Source: Tetraselmis striata (taxonomy: Eukaryota; Chlorophyta; Chlorodendrophyceae; Chlorodendrales; Chlorodendraceae). Taken from it: a stretch of 64,000 nucleotides of DNA. The stretch spans positions 61,718-125,717 of the forward strand of contig VCJN01001319.1 of the NCBI GenBank assembly GCA_006384855.1. Direction: 5' to 3'. Each line of letters opens with the position of its first letter. The stretch's first letter is position 1. Below, piece after piece: positions 34,773-46,999 of the stretch. Both the position numbers and the translations under genes were made by a program. Below the pieces are notes generated by a model. That model saw nothing but the letters and a program-made list of their open reading frames with translations. It did no database searches and was not told the DNA's origin.

Positions 34773-35574
34773 GTTGTCACTGCGCCTGGCTGCAGCCCTG
34801 CGCGGGGTTGAGCGGAATCGTCGCCTATCTATGTCCCGTCACCCCCAACTCGGAAGCGGCTTCCGCGCCACCCAGCGCAAAATGACGACAGCTCCTACCA
34901 CGATATGTGGGTAAGTCCTCTCACGCTGAGAAAATGCTGACTGCCGGGCTGGCAGCGCACGCGAATGAGTACAAGCACACGCGTGAATGACTATTAAGCG
35001 CGCAGTTTTGATATTGGTGTCGCGTGCATGTGCGAGTCGATCAGCAGCACATGTCAGCGCACATCAGCAGCGTTAACATCCCTCAGGTACCTGTACCTGG
35101 TATGTACCGCCATCTGATAACAAATCCGTAATAGCGACTATTATCCCTATCTACAGTATATCTCCGCTACTACCGAATTCCCCCACGATGGACACACCCA
35201 TCATGTAAAGTTTACATTGTTAGCACTTATATATATATATCCCATCATCGGCGCGCCGCAGAATAAATGGGCTTGGTTGCAAACTTGCAGGTGGAGCGTA
35301 TGCTACGTTTAAGGATTACACAGTAGGGAATGCAACGCGCTACCCTGTAGTCCGACTACAGGGTAGCGACTACATGGTAGTTGATATGGGTTTTTGTACG
35401 CTCGTTTTTTTCCCGCCCCCCGGGACAGGACTGGCGCCAGTGAAACCCTTGCAGCGTCTCTATACGACGGCCGTTTAGGCAGCAATCCAGCTTCGGAAAG
35501 CCCTGGGTATGCTCGTACTACATAGGCGTACATGTACCAGCGCAACTCCGGCTTATTAGGCGGCTTCAGTTGAT
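34773..35574. other. Upstream region of TRPV-like copy B with repeats
   Basis: Includes a near-perfect palindrome at 35340-35366 (CTACCCTGTAGT and ACTACAGGGTAG arms), a TATATATATAT run near 35230, and a segment at 35400-35500 related to 43370-43490. No gene recognised. Confidence 0.4.
35400..35500. repeat. Dispersed repeat, copy 1 of 2
   Basis: CCGGGACAGGACTGGCGC, then AAACCCTTGCAGCGTCT and CGGAAAGCC, matched in order at 43370-43490 (CCGGGACAGGACTGGCGC, AAACCCTTACAGAGTCT, GGAAAGCC). Confidence 0.5.
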
Positions 35575-35629
35575 TTGCTGTGTTGATTTTCTAATTCTGG
35601 GGAACTGCCCTTTTTGTAATTCACACCAG
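35575..35629. repeat. 55-bp direct duplication, left copy
   Basis: Identical base for base to 37000-37054 (begins TTGCTGTGTTGATTTTC, ends TAATTCACACCAG). The two copies flank a retroelement 3' fragment. Confidence 0.85.
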
Positions 35630-36001
35630 CGCAACTCCGCCAGCAGCAGCAGCAAGCAGGACCGCCGACCTGCTCGTGTGAAGTACAGTAGAAGCGCTGC
35701 TAGTCATGACAGACAAAATCGACCGCTGTACTACCAATCATCCTTATTTCAAAATAACTATTACAGCAGTACATACCTGGGGTGAATTCCGGTACTGGTG
35801 TGAATTATAGAAGGGCAGTAAGAAATCCACCTACTGCTAAAGTAGTACTAAAAGATCAACACAGCAACTGGTATTATTGGTACAGATGGAGCAGCGCAGC
35901 CACCAGCACACTCCCATATACGACGACTCGGCACGCGGCGCGCTGATATGCTGCGCTGATGCTACCGCTGCTATTGGTACCAGCTCGACGCGGCGTCAGG
36001 C

Positions 36002-36994
36002 ATGTGGACAGTGGCCATCCCCACCGCACGGACAGCCATGACTCCGCATGAGCTGCGGGAGGTCGCTGCCGGGTACTTCTTTCTGCCTAGCCCGTGCTTG
36101 GCCCCGGTGGTTGGGTGCCAGATTATTCTGCCCTCGACGGAGCACAACCCCGTCATTGTTGATCTATACGGCGACGCGCTCATGAACCTCCCGGCGCCTG
36201 GAGACGCTCACTGGCGTGTACAGCACGACGCTATCGCAGATGCCTTCCGCGATCACTGTGTTCACGACCTAGGTATCGCGGTACGGCGGGAGGTGGATGA
36301 CTTGTTCCAGCAGGCAGTGCCTCTCGGCAACACCGTACCCCGGGATGAACTCAAGGACCTAGTGCCGGACGCAGAGCTCTCCCTTCCGGCGTTCAACGTC
36401 GTGACCGGGAGCTATGATCCCCGGAGCTTGAAGTCCACGCTGTTGGAGTTCAAGACTATGCGGTACGGGGTCAAGTACACTTCAGTGCCCCGGGCCACAG
36501 CTGTGGATCGGTTTGAGCGCTCCCTGTTGGGCGACATACAACGGGGGTTGGCTGCGCGGGACGCGGCGTGGCACAACACAGAGCCCGGACACAAGGGTCC
36601 TCTTCGAGACATCCTGGATATGTCGGAGTACACGGGCATGGTCTTCGGCACAGTCGGTGAGGTGAGCAAGGGGGTGCACCGCACAGTGCGTGGTATCGCA
36701 TGCTTGGCTGCGGACCGGGGTGCCCTCTCATCGCGGGGCACTCGGTGCATCACCCGGGCTCACCAGGAGGCCTTGCTCGCAAGAGATTTCCTCGGGGTCC
36801 TGAGCTTGGTGGCCGCTCGAGAGCGTGCTCGCTGCCTCATCAGACGGCGCAGATTCGTCTCCCATCCCATTGCTGAAGCTGCACAGCACGTCCGAGGATC
36901 ACCCACACACACACGTGCTCGCGTGGCCCGGACTCTGAACCGTGTGCGCATCACTCATCCATCCCGCCTTATGCGGGATGCGGGCCGCTTTTAG
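36002..36994 (+). mobile_element. C-terminal part of a non-LTR retroelement protein
   Basis: A 330-codon open frame without introns. LLEFKTMRYG in the middle, followed by VDRFERSLLGDIQRGLAARD, GPLRDIL and MVFGTVGEVSKGVHRTVRGI, resembles the segment after the reverse transcriptase in algal and oomycete retroelement proteins, where an (L/V)xxK(T/G)-type motif may belong to a nuclease fold. The end (FLGVLSLVAARERARCLIRR) and the 3' hairpin CCGCTTTTAGGCGG recur inverted at 24726-24985. The open frame suggests a recent insertion, but no reverse transcriptase is present upstream, so it is 5'-truncated. Flanked by a 55-bp exact duplication. Confidence 0.6.
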
Positions 36995-36999
36995 GCGGC

Positions 37000-37054
37000 T
37001 TGCTGTGTTGATTTTCTAATTCTGGGGAACTGCCCTTTTTGTAATTCACACCAG
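37000..37054. repeat. 55-bp direct duplication, right copy
   Basis: Exact copy of 35575-35629, beginning within or right after the retroelement tail. A target-site duplication of unusual length is the simplest reading. Confidence 0.85.
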
Positions 37055-38616
37055 TACTGGATGCTGCTGCGCGCTGTGATCGTAGTGTAGTATAGATAGA
37101 TATGTTACGATAGATATATAGTATAGATATGCAGTCGACCGACATATGAGGGAATGAATAAATACACCCTTCCACATATGTATGGGGTTTGCGAATTCAA
37201 TCAGCATGCCCATGCGCGGCTACACTGAGGCCGTGCGCGCGTGCATGCATGTTGCTCAGGGTCGCACGGCTTGGGGAACTGCCGCAATGGCGCAACACAT
37301 CCGATATTGCCACGCGAAGGCAAGAGCAGAGCTTCTGGTGTCGGCGCTTCAAATAAACCACAAGTTGCGCCATCCATGGGCATATACATGGGAATGGGAC
37401 ACCACTGCCCCGCACTCATACCACATCGCTGTTGGTAAAAGCAAAACCAATTTCGCTCCGGATCATCGGCCGAAGCTGCCCCAACACTGGCCTCGTGCGC
37501 CAACTGCAGTCATTGCCAGTATGCCGTTGCCTCTTTCGAACCCCGAAGGGCTAATGCATCAACCGGGTAAACCCGGGGCGTGGGCGCAGTCGATAGTGCC
37601 CTGATATGACCGATCCGGAAATCGATCCGGGGACCTCCTGAGGAGGAGACCCTTGGTATTATGATACATAACTATTAACCATGCGTGTGTGTAGCTTACT
37701 TAAATTAGGTCATGCCTGGCATGGGAAATGCCTTATGCATTTCGCTGGTTCACGGGCAAACTCAAGGAGAAAGTGTTGCTGTAATTCATCCGTGCATGCG
37801 CAAGCTGGAGTAGAAGGCTCACGCGCGGCCTCCTTGCCGTAGCGTGAAGCTTTTCTGTAGTAGTGCCTGCCCGCACGGTTCACAAGTGGCACGGGAATGG
37901 GGCGCACTTTAAAGGGTTGATGCTGGTGAAAATAATCGAAGCATGGCTCTGCTCGGCAATAACTGCCGTCGTGCCGCGGACTACTGTTGATGACAGTCTC
38001 GTCTTTCGTGATTGTATTTGTACGAGTACCTGAACGACCGCCCTTATTCACCTTTTAATTGCTTCAGTAAACTGCAGTCCAGTCTAGGGGGCAAAAACAA
38101 ACTGCGACCGCCTCCTTAGTGGCAACCTCTTTCATATACGGCCTGACGATATGAATTATGCAGACCGTTCCTGTAATGATGCTCAACGAATCGCACACTC
38201 ACTGCAATACATGCCCGTTTCCTTGGGGCCTTCCATGCCACATATGAGGCTGACTCCCTGAACCTCAGGCTGAATTCATCAGGGCAGGCTGAAACGCAAA
38301 TCGCAATTGTGGGCAGGGGGGGGGGGGGGGGGGTTCAGCATGGTCATATTAAGCAGGCCCTGATTGCACCCCCTCCTTGATTCTTCGATTGGTTTGTTTC
38401 TTATCCTCATAAACAGTATATATTTGAGAATCAGGGACTGCCGCGCGCCTGGCGGGTGCCGCACGGCGACACGGGTAAGGAACAGACATTCCGCGGTAGC
38501 TGCTGTTGCTACGACTGTTGCCTGCGGTCCGGTGGTGCGAGGAATGATGCGCCCCACTGCAGTCCCCGGCGAGATACGACCTCGTTGCGCCATAGGGGGA
38601 TGCTATCATATCAGTG
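37055..38616. other. Intergenic region, one unrecognised frame
   Basis: A 140-codon frame with ATG at 37182 (stop near 37604) encodes no recognisable domain (segments such as HPWAYTWEWDTTAPHSYHI). A G-run lies at 38318-38334. Nothing else supported. Confidence 0.35.
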
Positions 38617-38621
38617 TTACA
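38617..38621 (-). terminator. TGTAA polyadenylation signal of bystin
   Basis: TGTAA on the minus strand 22 bases after the TGA stop at 38645-38643. Confidence 0.6.
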
Positions 38622-38642
38622 GCCGGGGGGCGCACTGGCGCC

Positions 38643-41600
38643 TCAGTCCTCCATCATCAGCACGGGCGGCATGTCGTTGATGTCCTCGCCCGTGCCGGCG
38701 CCCATCACCTTGGTCTGCACCTCCATCGCCGTGGGGCCGCCCTTCTCGCCGCGGTTGCGGCTGTTGTCCAGCTCGCGAAACACCTCCTGAGTCACCTGCG
38801 CAAAAAAGAGGAAGAGCACCAGGGCGCCGAAGGTGTGTGTGTGGGGGGGGGGGGGGGGGAGGGGGGGGAGAGGTTAGACCAGGATGGGCGCGTGGACACT
38901 GCCTTGTACAACATTGCCTCATAATATCACAGAGGTTTATCGCATTGGCGTACCCCAGGAGGAAAAGGTGGTGGTGGTGGTGGTGGGAGAGGGGGGGGGG
39001 GGGGGGGGGGGGGCAAATTGTGTAGCTTCTACGATGCGTATTGCGGCGCTGCTGAGTTGTGTAGCGGGCAGAACAAAACCTACCACCCCTACTATGCCGT
39101 GGCAACAGAGAGCCGTTTCATCCGCTTCTAGCAGCACGACAGCCTAACTGTCCACTGTTACGCATATCGCCTACATATATGTCGGAATACGAGAGACACA
39201 GCAGGCTGGTCGTCCGCTATCTCGGACTTTGAGTAGTCTCCAGGGAAGCAGGCGCGTTGGCGGAAGGGGTAAAAGCAATGTATAAATAAACGCCGAGCCA
39301 GCCACTGTAATCATTGGCAACTCCGTGCGATTGATTATAGAAGAAAGAGGGCGCTGCCGGGGAAAGGGAGGGGGGGGGGGGGGGGGTCACCTGGTAGTGG
39401 TGCTGGTGCTTGCAGAGCTTGCGCAGCGCCTCTTTGTCCTCCGCGCGGATCTCGTTCTTATACCTTCAATGAGCAAGGGCCCAGAAGAGCCTCAGCAAGC
39501 AGGGCAGAGACATATATATATATATATGTATATGAATATATATATATATATATATATTTACTTATTTATTTATTGAGGGCGGGAGGGAAGCTGGGAAACA
39601 GGGGGTGGTAGGGGAGGGGGGGGGGGGGGGTCGATGGCGGACCTTTGCACAAACGTGAGAAGGGACTGGTGCCAGATGACGGGGAGCTCGCGCGGGTCCT
39701 TCTCAAAGCGCACAAAATGGTCCACCATCGCGTCCACCTGCGCGCCGGTGGCAGCAGCTGAGAGGAGCGGTGGGAGGAGGCGGTGGCGAGGGTGATTATT
39801 GGGGTCAGGGGGGGGGGGGGGGAGGAGGGCGCACGACGCGGTACGGCAGCGCGTATTTCTTGTCGAGCAGCTGCAGGATGAAGAAGGAGTTGGTGCCGGT
39901 GTACTCCATCTCCGCCACCCGCATCAGCGCGGCGGCCGAGTGCAGCACCGGGATCGACACGCGCTTCAGCACCGCCGCGAAGATGACGGCCTCGCGCAGC
40001 GTGCAGTCGCCCTCCTGGCACAGCGGCAGCAGCAGCCCCTGCGTGGCGGGGGCCGGGCGGCGCACAGCGGGTCGGGGCTCACATCGCGGCACTCAGCACG
40101 CGGCGGGTTGCACTGCCGGCTGGTGAGGAGGCTGGCCACACTTGTTTGCACACAAAGCGGCGGGTATCCAGGCGCTAACTAATGTTGACGGTCCCCGGAC
40201 AAGATGTGCACTGAATTAAACCACCGACATCGGCAGCGCTAATCCCTACGGGCTCAGTGGAAAAAAAAACTGAGTGGTTTCACGACATCACAAATATCTC
40301 GCTGCACGCAAGGCCCGGAAAGAGTCATGCCGAGTCTGACGATTCCAGAGAGGCCAACACAGTACACGGACACCTTGACAAGACGAGCAGGGTATGTGCA
40401 GGGGGTGGGTCTCCATACAAGAGAGAGGTACCTGCTCGTGCCCATTGCTGTCGGCCACGTTACAATACGGGTGCCGGCGCACTTAGAAGAAATCAGCCAT
40501 AAGAAAGTGCCTGCCCTTTTGCCACCCACAAGAGACTAAATTGAAATAGAACTTTGTTTCTGCTCAGTCTGTGGTGCTAAGCGGGCCAGCTATCCTACGG
40601 CCCGGTCGCACAGTCAAAACCAGCGCACATCAGACAAATATATCACAAAACTAAGAAAGGGAAGCAGGCATCCCCCCTAATTTCTCTGAATATGACTTTC
40701 TCATAAGTGCGTCGTCACCCGTAGTACTTTGCAACACCTTCCGGAATGGAAACTCCGCCTACTTCCCCCCCCCCCCCCCCCCCCCCTTCCTCCGTTCTCC
40801 AAGTGATCCTGTTCCAACCTTAAGGTTGAAACGTTGGCAGCAGAAACGGGGGAGACGGCGGTAGCGTCCCCGGGGGAGCGGGCAGCTGGGGCGGGTCGCA
40901 CCTTGTAGAAGGCGCCCGGCTTGTACGCGGCCTTGCGCATGGCCTGGAACAGCGCAAAGTGGAGGCGCTTGTTGTCGCTGATGTCGTTGCGGATGCGCGG
41001 CAGCAGCACTAGCGCCAGGAAGCGCTGCGCCATCTTGGAGTTCAGGCTGGACACAAAGATGCGGGTGGCCTGGCCGGGGAGGGGCGGGAAGGGGCAGGGA
41101 AGGGACAGGGGGGAATCAGGGTGCCGCGCATCTATTGTAACAATATGTAATATGTAATATTAAATATAATTATCATATTATATCATATCATATCCCTCCC
41201 ACCCCCCTAGCCAAGCGCTATCTATGCTCACGTGTTAATGCAATTAAAAGTTAATTCACAAAACATCAGGTGTGGCTTCGGTGCGCGCGTGTGCGCCTGT
41301 GATGCCGCGGGGAGGAGGGGCAGGTGAGCGGTTGGCAGAGCGCGGTACCCGGGTGCAGGGGCAGGCTAGTACCTGGTAGCAGGCGTGCACGCTCCAGTGC
41401 TCCGGCTCGGTGAGCAGCAAGACCTCCTCCCAGTTGCTCAGCTTGGGGATGATCTTGAAGGCCTGCAGGCCGCGGGATACAGCCCGTCAGTGCCGAGGGA
41501 GGAGGGGGATGCTCATGCACATGCGCCCGTGCTGCGCCCTGTGAAATAGAAGAACAGGACAGGACAGTGGCCACCACATGGGGCGCCAGGGGGGCGCGGA

Positions 41601-42996
41601 GTGCGGGGTACTCGTACCTTGGGCACCTTGCCGTTTGTGTAGCGCTTCAGCAGCTTGCCGACGCCCTGGTAGACTTGCAGGACCTGACGGCCCGAAGGGA
41701 GAGAACCGGGGGGAGGGGAAGGGGGTGGCGCATCGCCTCAGCTGCCTGGTGCCCCATGGGGGCGCGAGTGGGCATCGTCCCGGGTGCTGCCGCGGGGTTG
41801 CGTACACACCTTGGGGTCCATGCGCGGGCCCACCACCGGTAACCCGTCCTCGCCCGGCAGCCCACTCTCCTCCAGCCCGCCCGCCTCCTGCTTCTCCCGG
41901 ATCTTGTCCATGATGAGGTCCGCCAGTGTGCGCTGCGTCCCCGGCGGCGGCCTCTGTCGTGCCCCGCAGGTAGGGTGGGACACCCGTCGCGCGAGTCAGC
42001 TGCAGCCCCGCTAGCCCCCCCCCCCCCCCCCCTCCCTCCTCTTCACCTCACAGAGCCCAGCCCCCCCCCCCCCCCCCCCCCCCCCGCCCCCCCACACATA
42101 CACACACTCAGCCAGGTGCCCCACCATGAACGCCGCCAGCGCGCGCTCGTCCTCCTCCGTGACCTCCACCTCCTCCATGTCCCACTGGCTGGCAGAGTCC
42201 GAGAAGTCGTCCTCGTCGTAGTCTGAGTCGTCGTCCGCGCCGACCGGGCGCTTGGCGGCCGCCACCACGCTGCGGCCCGACATGTCCATCGCGGCGCCCA
42301 CCAGCGCCGCCGCCTCGCCCGCGTCCTCCGCTTGCAGCTCCGCCTGCTGCGCCTGCGCCTCCCGGAGGATCTTCTTGCTCAGATTGTCCGTGATGCCCTG
42401 CGTGAGCCACCATGCATGGCTAATTAGACGGCCGCCTCATAAGGCCACAAACCGGCAGCACCGGAATATCCGAGCAAGGAAGCGTGCCACGCTCAGGAGG
42501 TCAGCTGCCGCGGATAACAGCCTGAATTACCACTGTAACGCTTCACTTCTACAGACACACGCATGCGCTGGGCAGGGAGAAGAGAGAAGAGTGTGATGGG
42601 TGCTGTGGAAGGGGGGGGGGGGCATTGCAAGAGGGAGCGGGGAGTGTCGCTCACGTCATCCTCTTCGCCTTCCTCCTGGTGCGCCTTCCGCTTGGACGTG
42701 CGCGGCTTGACCTGAGCGCAGCAACCCCCCAGAGCTTATCAAGCTGGTCGCCGTCTTCGCGCAGCTGCGCTGTGGAGGAGGGAGATGTGCAGAGTGCCGA
42801 GCTGAAGGGGGTGGGTGGGTGGCGGGGGGGGGGGGGGGGGGGGTACCCGCACGCCGTTCTTCCATGGATTGGTGATATCCTCCGCGAGGCCGTGGCGATG
42901 CGTCGTACGCTCCGGCTTCTTCCGCCGGAAGTTGGGCCTGTCCTGCGCCCGTACCTTCAGCTTCTCGCCGCGCGGCCGCTCCCCATCGCCCGGCAT
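38643..42996 (-). CDS. BYSL: Bystin (40S ribosome biogenesis factor, Enp1 homologue)
   Basis: Eleven exons: 42996-42847, 42711-42655, 42397-42125, 41953-41810, 41683-41618, 41462-41373, 41069-40902, 40038-39838, 39737-39643, 39463-39391 and 38795-38643; predicted about 489 residues, slightly longer than usual. Phase is kept at every junction. Family signatures in order: a basic N-terminus; an acidic stretch ([14 protein letters not shown]); [119 protein letters not shown] joined to [11 protein letters not shown]; and [16 protein letters not shown]. Bystin works in the nucleolus on pre-40S maturation. ATG at 42996 has a good context (CACCATGCC). The exon 3/4 junction is the least certain. Six introns contain long G/C runs, several right after the 5' splice site. 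Confidence 0.93.
40466..40724. repeat. MITE-like element, copy 6
   Basis: Starts TACGGGTGCCGGCGCACTTAG and ends with the inverted TACGGGTGACGACGCACTTATG, the best-matched inverted termini in the window. The interior matches copy 2. It lies wholly inside the intron between bystin exons 7 and 8. Confidence 0.65.
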
Positions 42997-42999
42997 GGT

Positions 43000-43963
43000 G
43001 GCGAGCTTGTTATGTTATTACCGCCGAGCCGCTCGTCCTCGCGGTGTCGACGCGCTCAGTCTGTATCGCCCGCCCGCGTGTGCGTCGGCGCTGTCAGCTG
43101 TCGCTGTACAAAGCGAACGCAGGATCGGAATCCCGCGGAGATAATCCTGTCGTAATCCTCGTTGCGAGTGGTGCTGAGGTGGGGGGGGGGGGGGGGGGGG
43201 GGGGTTGAGCAAGGCGGCAAAGTGAGAGCGGGTCCCCCGCCGCCGGTCGGCGGCCGTTCCGACGACGGCGCCGCCGCCGACCGCCGGAACGGCGCGCGCG
43301 CCTCATCCGCTCATCCACCTCAGTACGCTCGCGTCAAAAAATAGCAAGATAATTGCTGTTTAAAATGTTTCCGCGCCCCGGGCCGGCCCGGGACAGGACT
43401 GGCGCGATAATCGTAAAACCCTTACAGAGTCTGTAACCATTCTACGGCCCTTTCCAGAGAGAGATATACGGCTAAGGAAAGCCTAGCTATATAGGGGACG
43501 ACATGTCATCGTCAACATGTCGTCCCCCAACTTTTGCTGGCAACCTTTCATAGTTGCTGTTAGTTCCTTTTGTAGTGCGCTTTTGTGAAAGCCCTTATGT
43601 AATAAAAATCACATGTCATCGTCATATAATAATAATCGATAGCATACGGGTACAATGGAAGCAAGCTGCTTGAGCATTCGGTACTACTAATTTCAGGCCA
43701 GTCAGAGAATTTCCAACACTGTCGGATCATCGTCTAAAACAATGCCACGAAATACCGCCCGGCACTAATGACCACGGAAGGTCTGCTCTAGTCGCCACTG
43801 GTCCCGACCCGTCTGGGCGTCGGCCCAGTCGAGTAATAACGCGAGCATCTCGCGTAGCAAAGCTTTTCGGGACTGCGATAAGGATCCTTACATGAGCAAC
43901 AAAAAAGGCAATCTATCAGAGGGAGGGCCCGACGACGACGCAAAACTGGGAAAAATCCCGATT
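43000..43963. other. Upstream region of bystin, with dispersed repeat
   Basis: Holds a G-run (43180-43205), a purine/pyrimidine-skewed GC stretch to 43320, and the second copy of the 35.4-kb repeat at 43370-43490. No gene recognised. Confidence 0.4.
43370..43490. repeat. Dispersed repeat, copy 2 of 2
   Basis: Shares CCGGGACAGGACTGGCGC, the AAACCCTTACAG block and GGAAAGCC with 35400-35500, in the same orientation. Confidence 0.5.
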
Positions 43964-44266
43964 TTAAATTCCCAGTAAAATCCCGGGCGCCGTGAAGGGC
44001 AGGGACCCCGCCCAAATCAAGGCAGGCGGGTCCTCGGCGGGTGTTGACGCAACCTGGCTACAAATAAAATCCCTCAACTCTGGACCTAGCAACCCACAAT
44101 ACTGACGGTGATACCCCCATTGCAGGCACTCCGCCAGCATATGTTCGATTGTCTCATACTCACTTGTGCCACATGCAGGGCAGTGTTCAAGGAACCGCTC
44201 AGGCATGTCATAAACCCGCGCCAATCGGCGGGCAGTGGGAAATACTCGGGTGCATAATTGTATCAT
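43964..44266 (-). mobile_element. C-terminal zinc-finger fragment of a non-LTR reverse transcriptase
   Basis: The frame reads CTRVFPTARRLARVYDMPER, then CPACGTSEYETIEHMLAEC, i.e. C-x2-C-...-H-x4-C as in the C-terminal CCHC segment of LINE-type reverse transcriptases. A hydrophobic C-terminus follows. Upstream catalytic parts are missing because the homology ends where the TRPV-like pseudogene begins. Confidence 0.55.
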
Positions 44267-44389
44267 AATGTGCAGCCCGGCCTAATCCTCCGCCGGGACA
44301 CCCGTGCCGTACTGTGGCAATGGGTTTGACGCATGAGATGCCTAGACATGTATACCCCAGGTGTTGGTACAGGCTAACGCTGCCGGCGA

Positions 44390-45930
44390 TTGGTGAATCG
44401 GCCACACCGATTTGTGACGGTGAGGTTGTGTTGCACATATCCATCGTTAACGAAGAGGGTGAGGAGACCAACTTTCCGCTAAAGCACGGCGCCCGAGTGA
44501 CATCCGTGCCTGGGGCTCCTTCTCCTCACAGAAAGGGCCATGCTAAAGGGCCAAAATAGAAAGGGCCATGCACCGGGGGATGTCCGCTGACATTTGCAGT
44601 GTACATGGAGACGCCGGACATTATTCAAGCTCCTCGTCGACCAAACAGCAGATGTGGATGCGCAAGACTTGTATGGCAACACAGCCCTCCACCTCGCGGT
44701 GCTCAAGCCGCTGCCGGAAATGTTGGAGCTGCTGGCAAACCAGCACAGAGCGCGCCAGGTCATTGCCAACGCGCAGGGATCGATATCTCTCACACTTGCA
44801 GCCAAGCAGAACAACATGGAGATGTTTCAGCACATCATGGACAACAACAAGTCGCTAGTCTGGGTGTAGGGCCATGTGGCATGGTGTCATATTCCGATGC
44901 AGGATGTGGACACCGCGCGGGACAGGGTGCGTGACATACAAACCAGTGCCTGATTGACTGATGAGGGGGCCCCGCGGGATGGTGTCCGAACAAGTAATGT
45001 CAATCCAGGATGATGAGAAGGACAACACATGTCGAACGATTCCAGCGCGCAAGATCATCACAGACCTTGGCAATGCCCAGCTGCTGCAGACGCCTTTCAT
45101 AAGGAAACTTCTGCGAAAGAAATGGGACGACCTCTCCATGTGGATCTGCTACTTTCAGATGCTGTGTTACGCCATCCGGATGGTGGCCATATCCATCCGG
45201 TGGCGCTCAAGAGCGAGGGGGCTGATGGCGGTATTCCCATATTTGGTCGAGCCAAGGGTGGCTACTGGTTTGTGGAGCTCGGCCTTGGGAGCGAGCTGGA
45301 TGAAGCCACTTGCACGCCAGTGGGCGTCACAAAGACAGAGAGTACACTTGAGAGCGGTCCTGCAGCAGTGCGGTGGAGTACCTCTGCTTGAGTCTTGTGG
45401 TTACCACTGCCCTGCTTGGGCTGTACGACGCAGTTCAGTGGATGTGTGCGTTCGTCGCGCAGATGCGGTGGCTACGCTCACTGACAAACGAAGTGTGCGC
45501 CGAGATGTACATGGATACCTTCCATCATGACAGCAGCTCGGACCCAGCCGGCGGAGAGCTGAGGCAGATCCTCTGCGAGTTCCTGCATGAGATGCGCGCC
45601 CCAAGACTAAGAGAGGTATGATTGACTAACCAAAAGCAGCTCGAGACGAGCGACCCAGTGATAGAGTCAAATCTCATGAAAGCCCCAACCCTAACAATCC
45701 AAGACGGCAATGTGCCAGACGGAAGGGTAGGCTTCCAGGGATCATCACTAGAGCAATGGCCCAGGCCATGCAGAGCGGGCCCCAGCCATAAGCCTTACGC
45801 GGCAGGGTGCTCCAGGCGCCCAGGGACGCGCGAAACCCTCCCTGTTGATTTGGCCATGAGGCGCAGTGGGGCCTGGCGGGAGTAGCGGCATTGCCTGTCC
45901 CAGCAGTGCAATCTAAATCATCTCTGACAT
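44390..45930 (+). pseudogene. Third TRPV-like channel copy (C), dead
   Basis: Nucleotide and protein similarity to copies A and B begins inside exon 3 (GEVVLHISIVNEEGEE) and continues through the ankyrin repeats (GNTALHLAVLKPLPEMLELL). A frame change occurs before 44594 and a stop follows in SLVWV. The exon 3/4 intron is still present with splice sites (AGG|GTGCGT...CCAG|GATGATGAG), so this is a DNA duplication, not a retrocopy. Exon 4 (DLGNAQLLQTPFIRKLL) is frameshifted after VAISI. Near 45500 the sequence jumps from the middle of exon 4 (SLTNEVCAE) to exon 6 (MYMDTFHHDSSSDP), deleting the last helices and the pore. The C-terminal end MAQAMQSGPQP and some 3' flank are recognisable to about 45930. 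Confidence 0.8.
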
Positions 45931-46892
45931 CCGCACCCAGGATTCCAAATGTCGAGCTCCACCCCAAGCCATGGAGCGCCCCTTTGCTGCCTGGTAGCGT
46001 ACATCCCACCCCTGTCAGATTACGCTGGCGTAGGTGATCACTCCACCCGCAGCCAGAGCCACGGGTGCATCTACCACTCATTTCCACCAAAACAATGCCC
46101 GCTGCGCCTGTCCGGTAAGGAGGTTCATACACTACACCACAAAAATAGCAATCACAACGGGAACACGCTGATATCGGCGCATTCTGAGCGGCGCAGTTTG
46201 ATTCCGCGCCACTGACCCCATTCGCCGATAGTGTTGTCATCAGCCACCGATGATTGGGCCGCTTGCAGCATGAGCAAGCACTTTACTTATCATTGGTGGC
46301 TTCCTCACCTAGACGAGCGCGGGATCACTCGTGCTACCGGTACCGGGGTATCTACAAGAACCCTTAGAACACGCCTCAAATCGGGCTTGCGTGCAACCCA
46401 TAAGAACATTTGCTGATAACGATCTGCTATAGTCCCCTCTGCATTCGGGAGGCAGGGCAGGTTCTTATTCGCCGTGTTCTTATTAGTGCGCCGGCACCCG
46501 CAGACGATGCGGATCGAGCGTTATTATCACCGCGTGAGGTCCTGCGCCAGGTGGCACAGTCGCGCAGTACCCGGTGTGCGCCGCCGCTGTCCAGAGAAGA
46601 GGGGCGGTGCCGGAGCCAGCCGATGCGAATGTGTCGGTCTGCTGCTGGTACAGTGGTGCAACGTAGCAGCAGTGAGGCGTAGCAGCGGCGAGTCTGATGC
46701 GTGTCTGTGGCTGTGTCCGTGGTGTTCGTCATACATGCACACGGCGCAGCCATCATTAGTGGGACAGCCACTTGGGAGACAATGGTGTTGATTGTGTGTG
46801 CTGGGGAGGGGGGGGGGGGGGGGGTGGGGGATTTGCTCGGGGGATTTAACGCCAGGTGGGATCGGCGCAGCTGTACTCCCCATGTAAGAATT
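45931..46892. other. Intergenic region with MITE and G-run
   Basis: Contains MITE copy 7 and a run of about 18 G at 46808-46826. No gene recognised. Confidence 0.4.
46335..46500. repeat. MITE-like element, copy 7
   Basis: The right end (inverted) is CGGGTGCCGGCGCACTAATAAG and the left end TACCGGTACCGGGGTATCTAC is degenerate. The interior has ACGCCTCAAATCGGGCTTGCG and GCTATAGTCCCCTCTGCATT, as in copy 5. Confidence 0.55.
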
Positions 46893-46897
46893 TTACA
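46893..46897 (-). terminator. TGTAA polyadenylation signal of NAA38
   Basis: TGTAA on the minus strand, 103 bases after the stop at 47002-47000. Confidence 0.45.
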
Positions 46898-46999
46898 AGT
46901 CAAACAGCTGTGCTTAGAATGAGGCCCATCATGGCGTCAATCACGGCCCTCTGCCACCAGGTCATGAGGACACAAGGGGCTGAGGGGCTGCCGGCTGGG

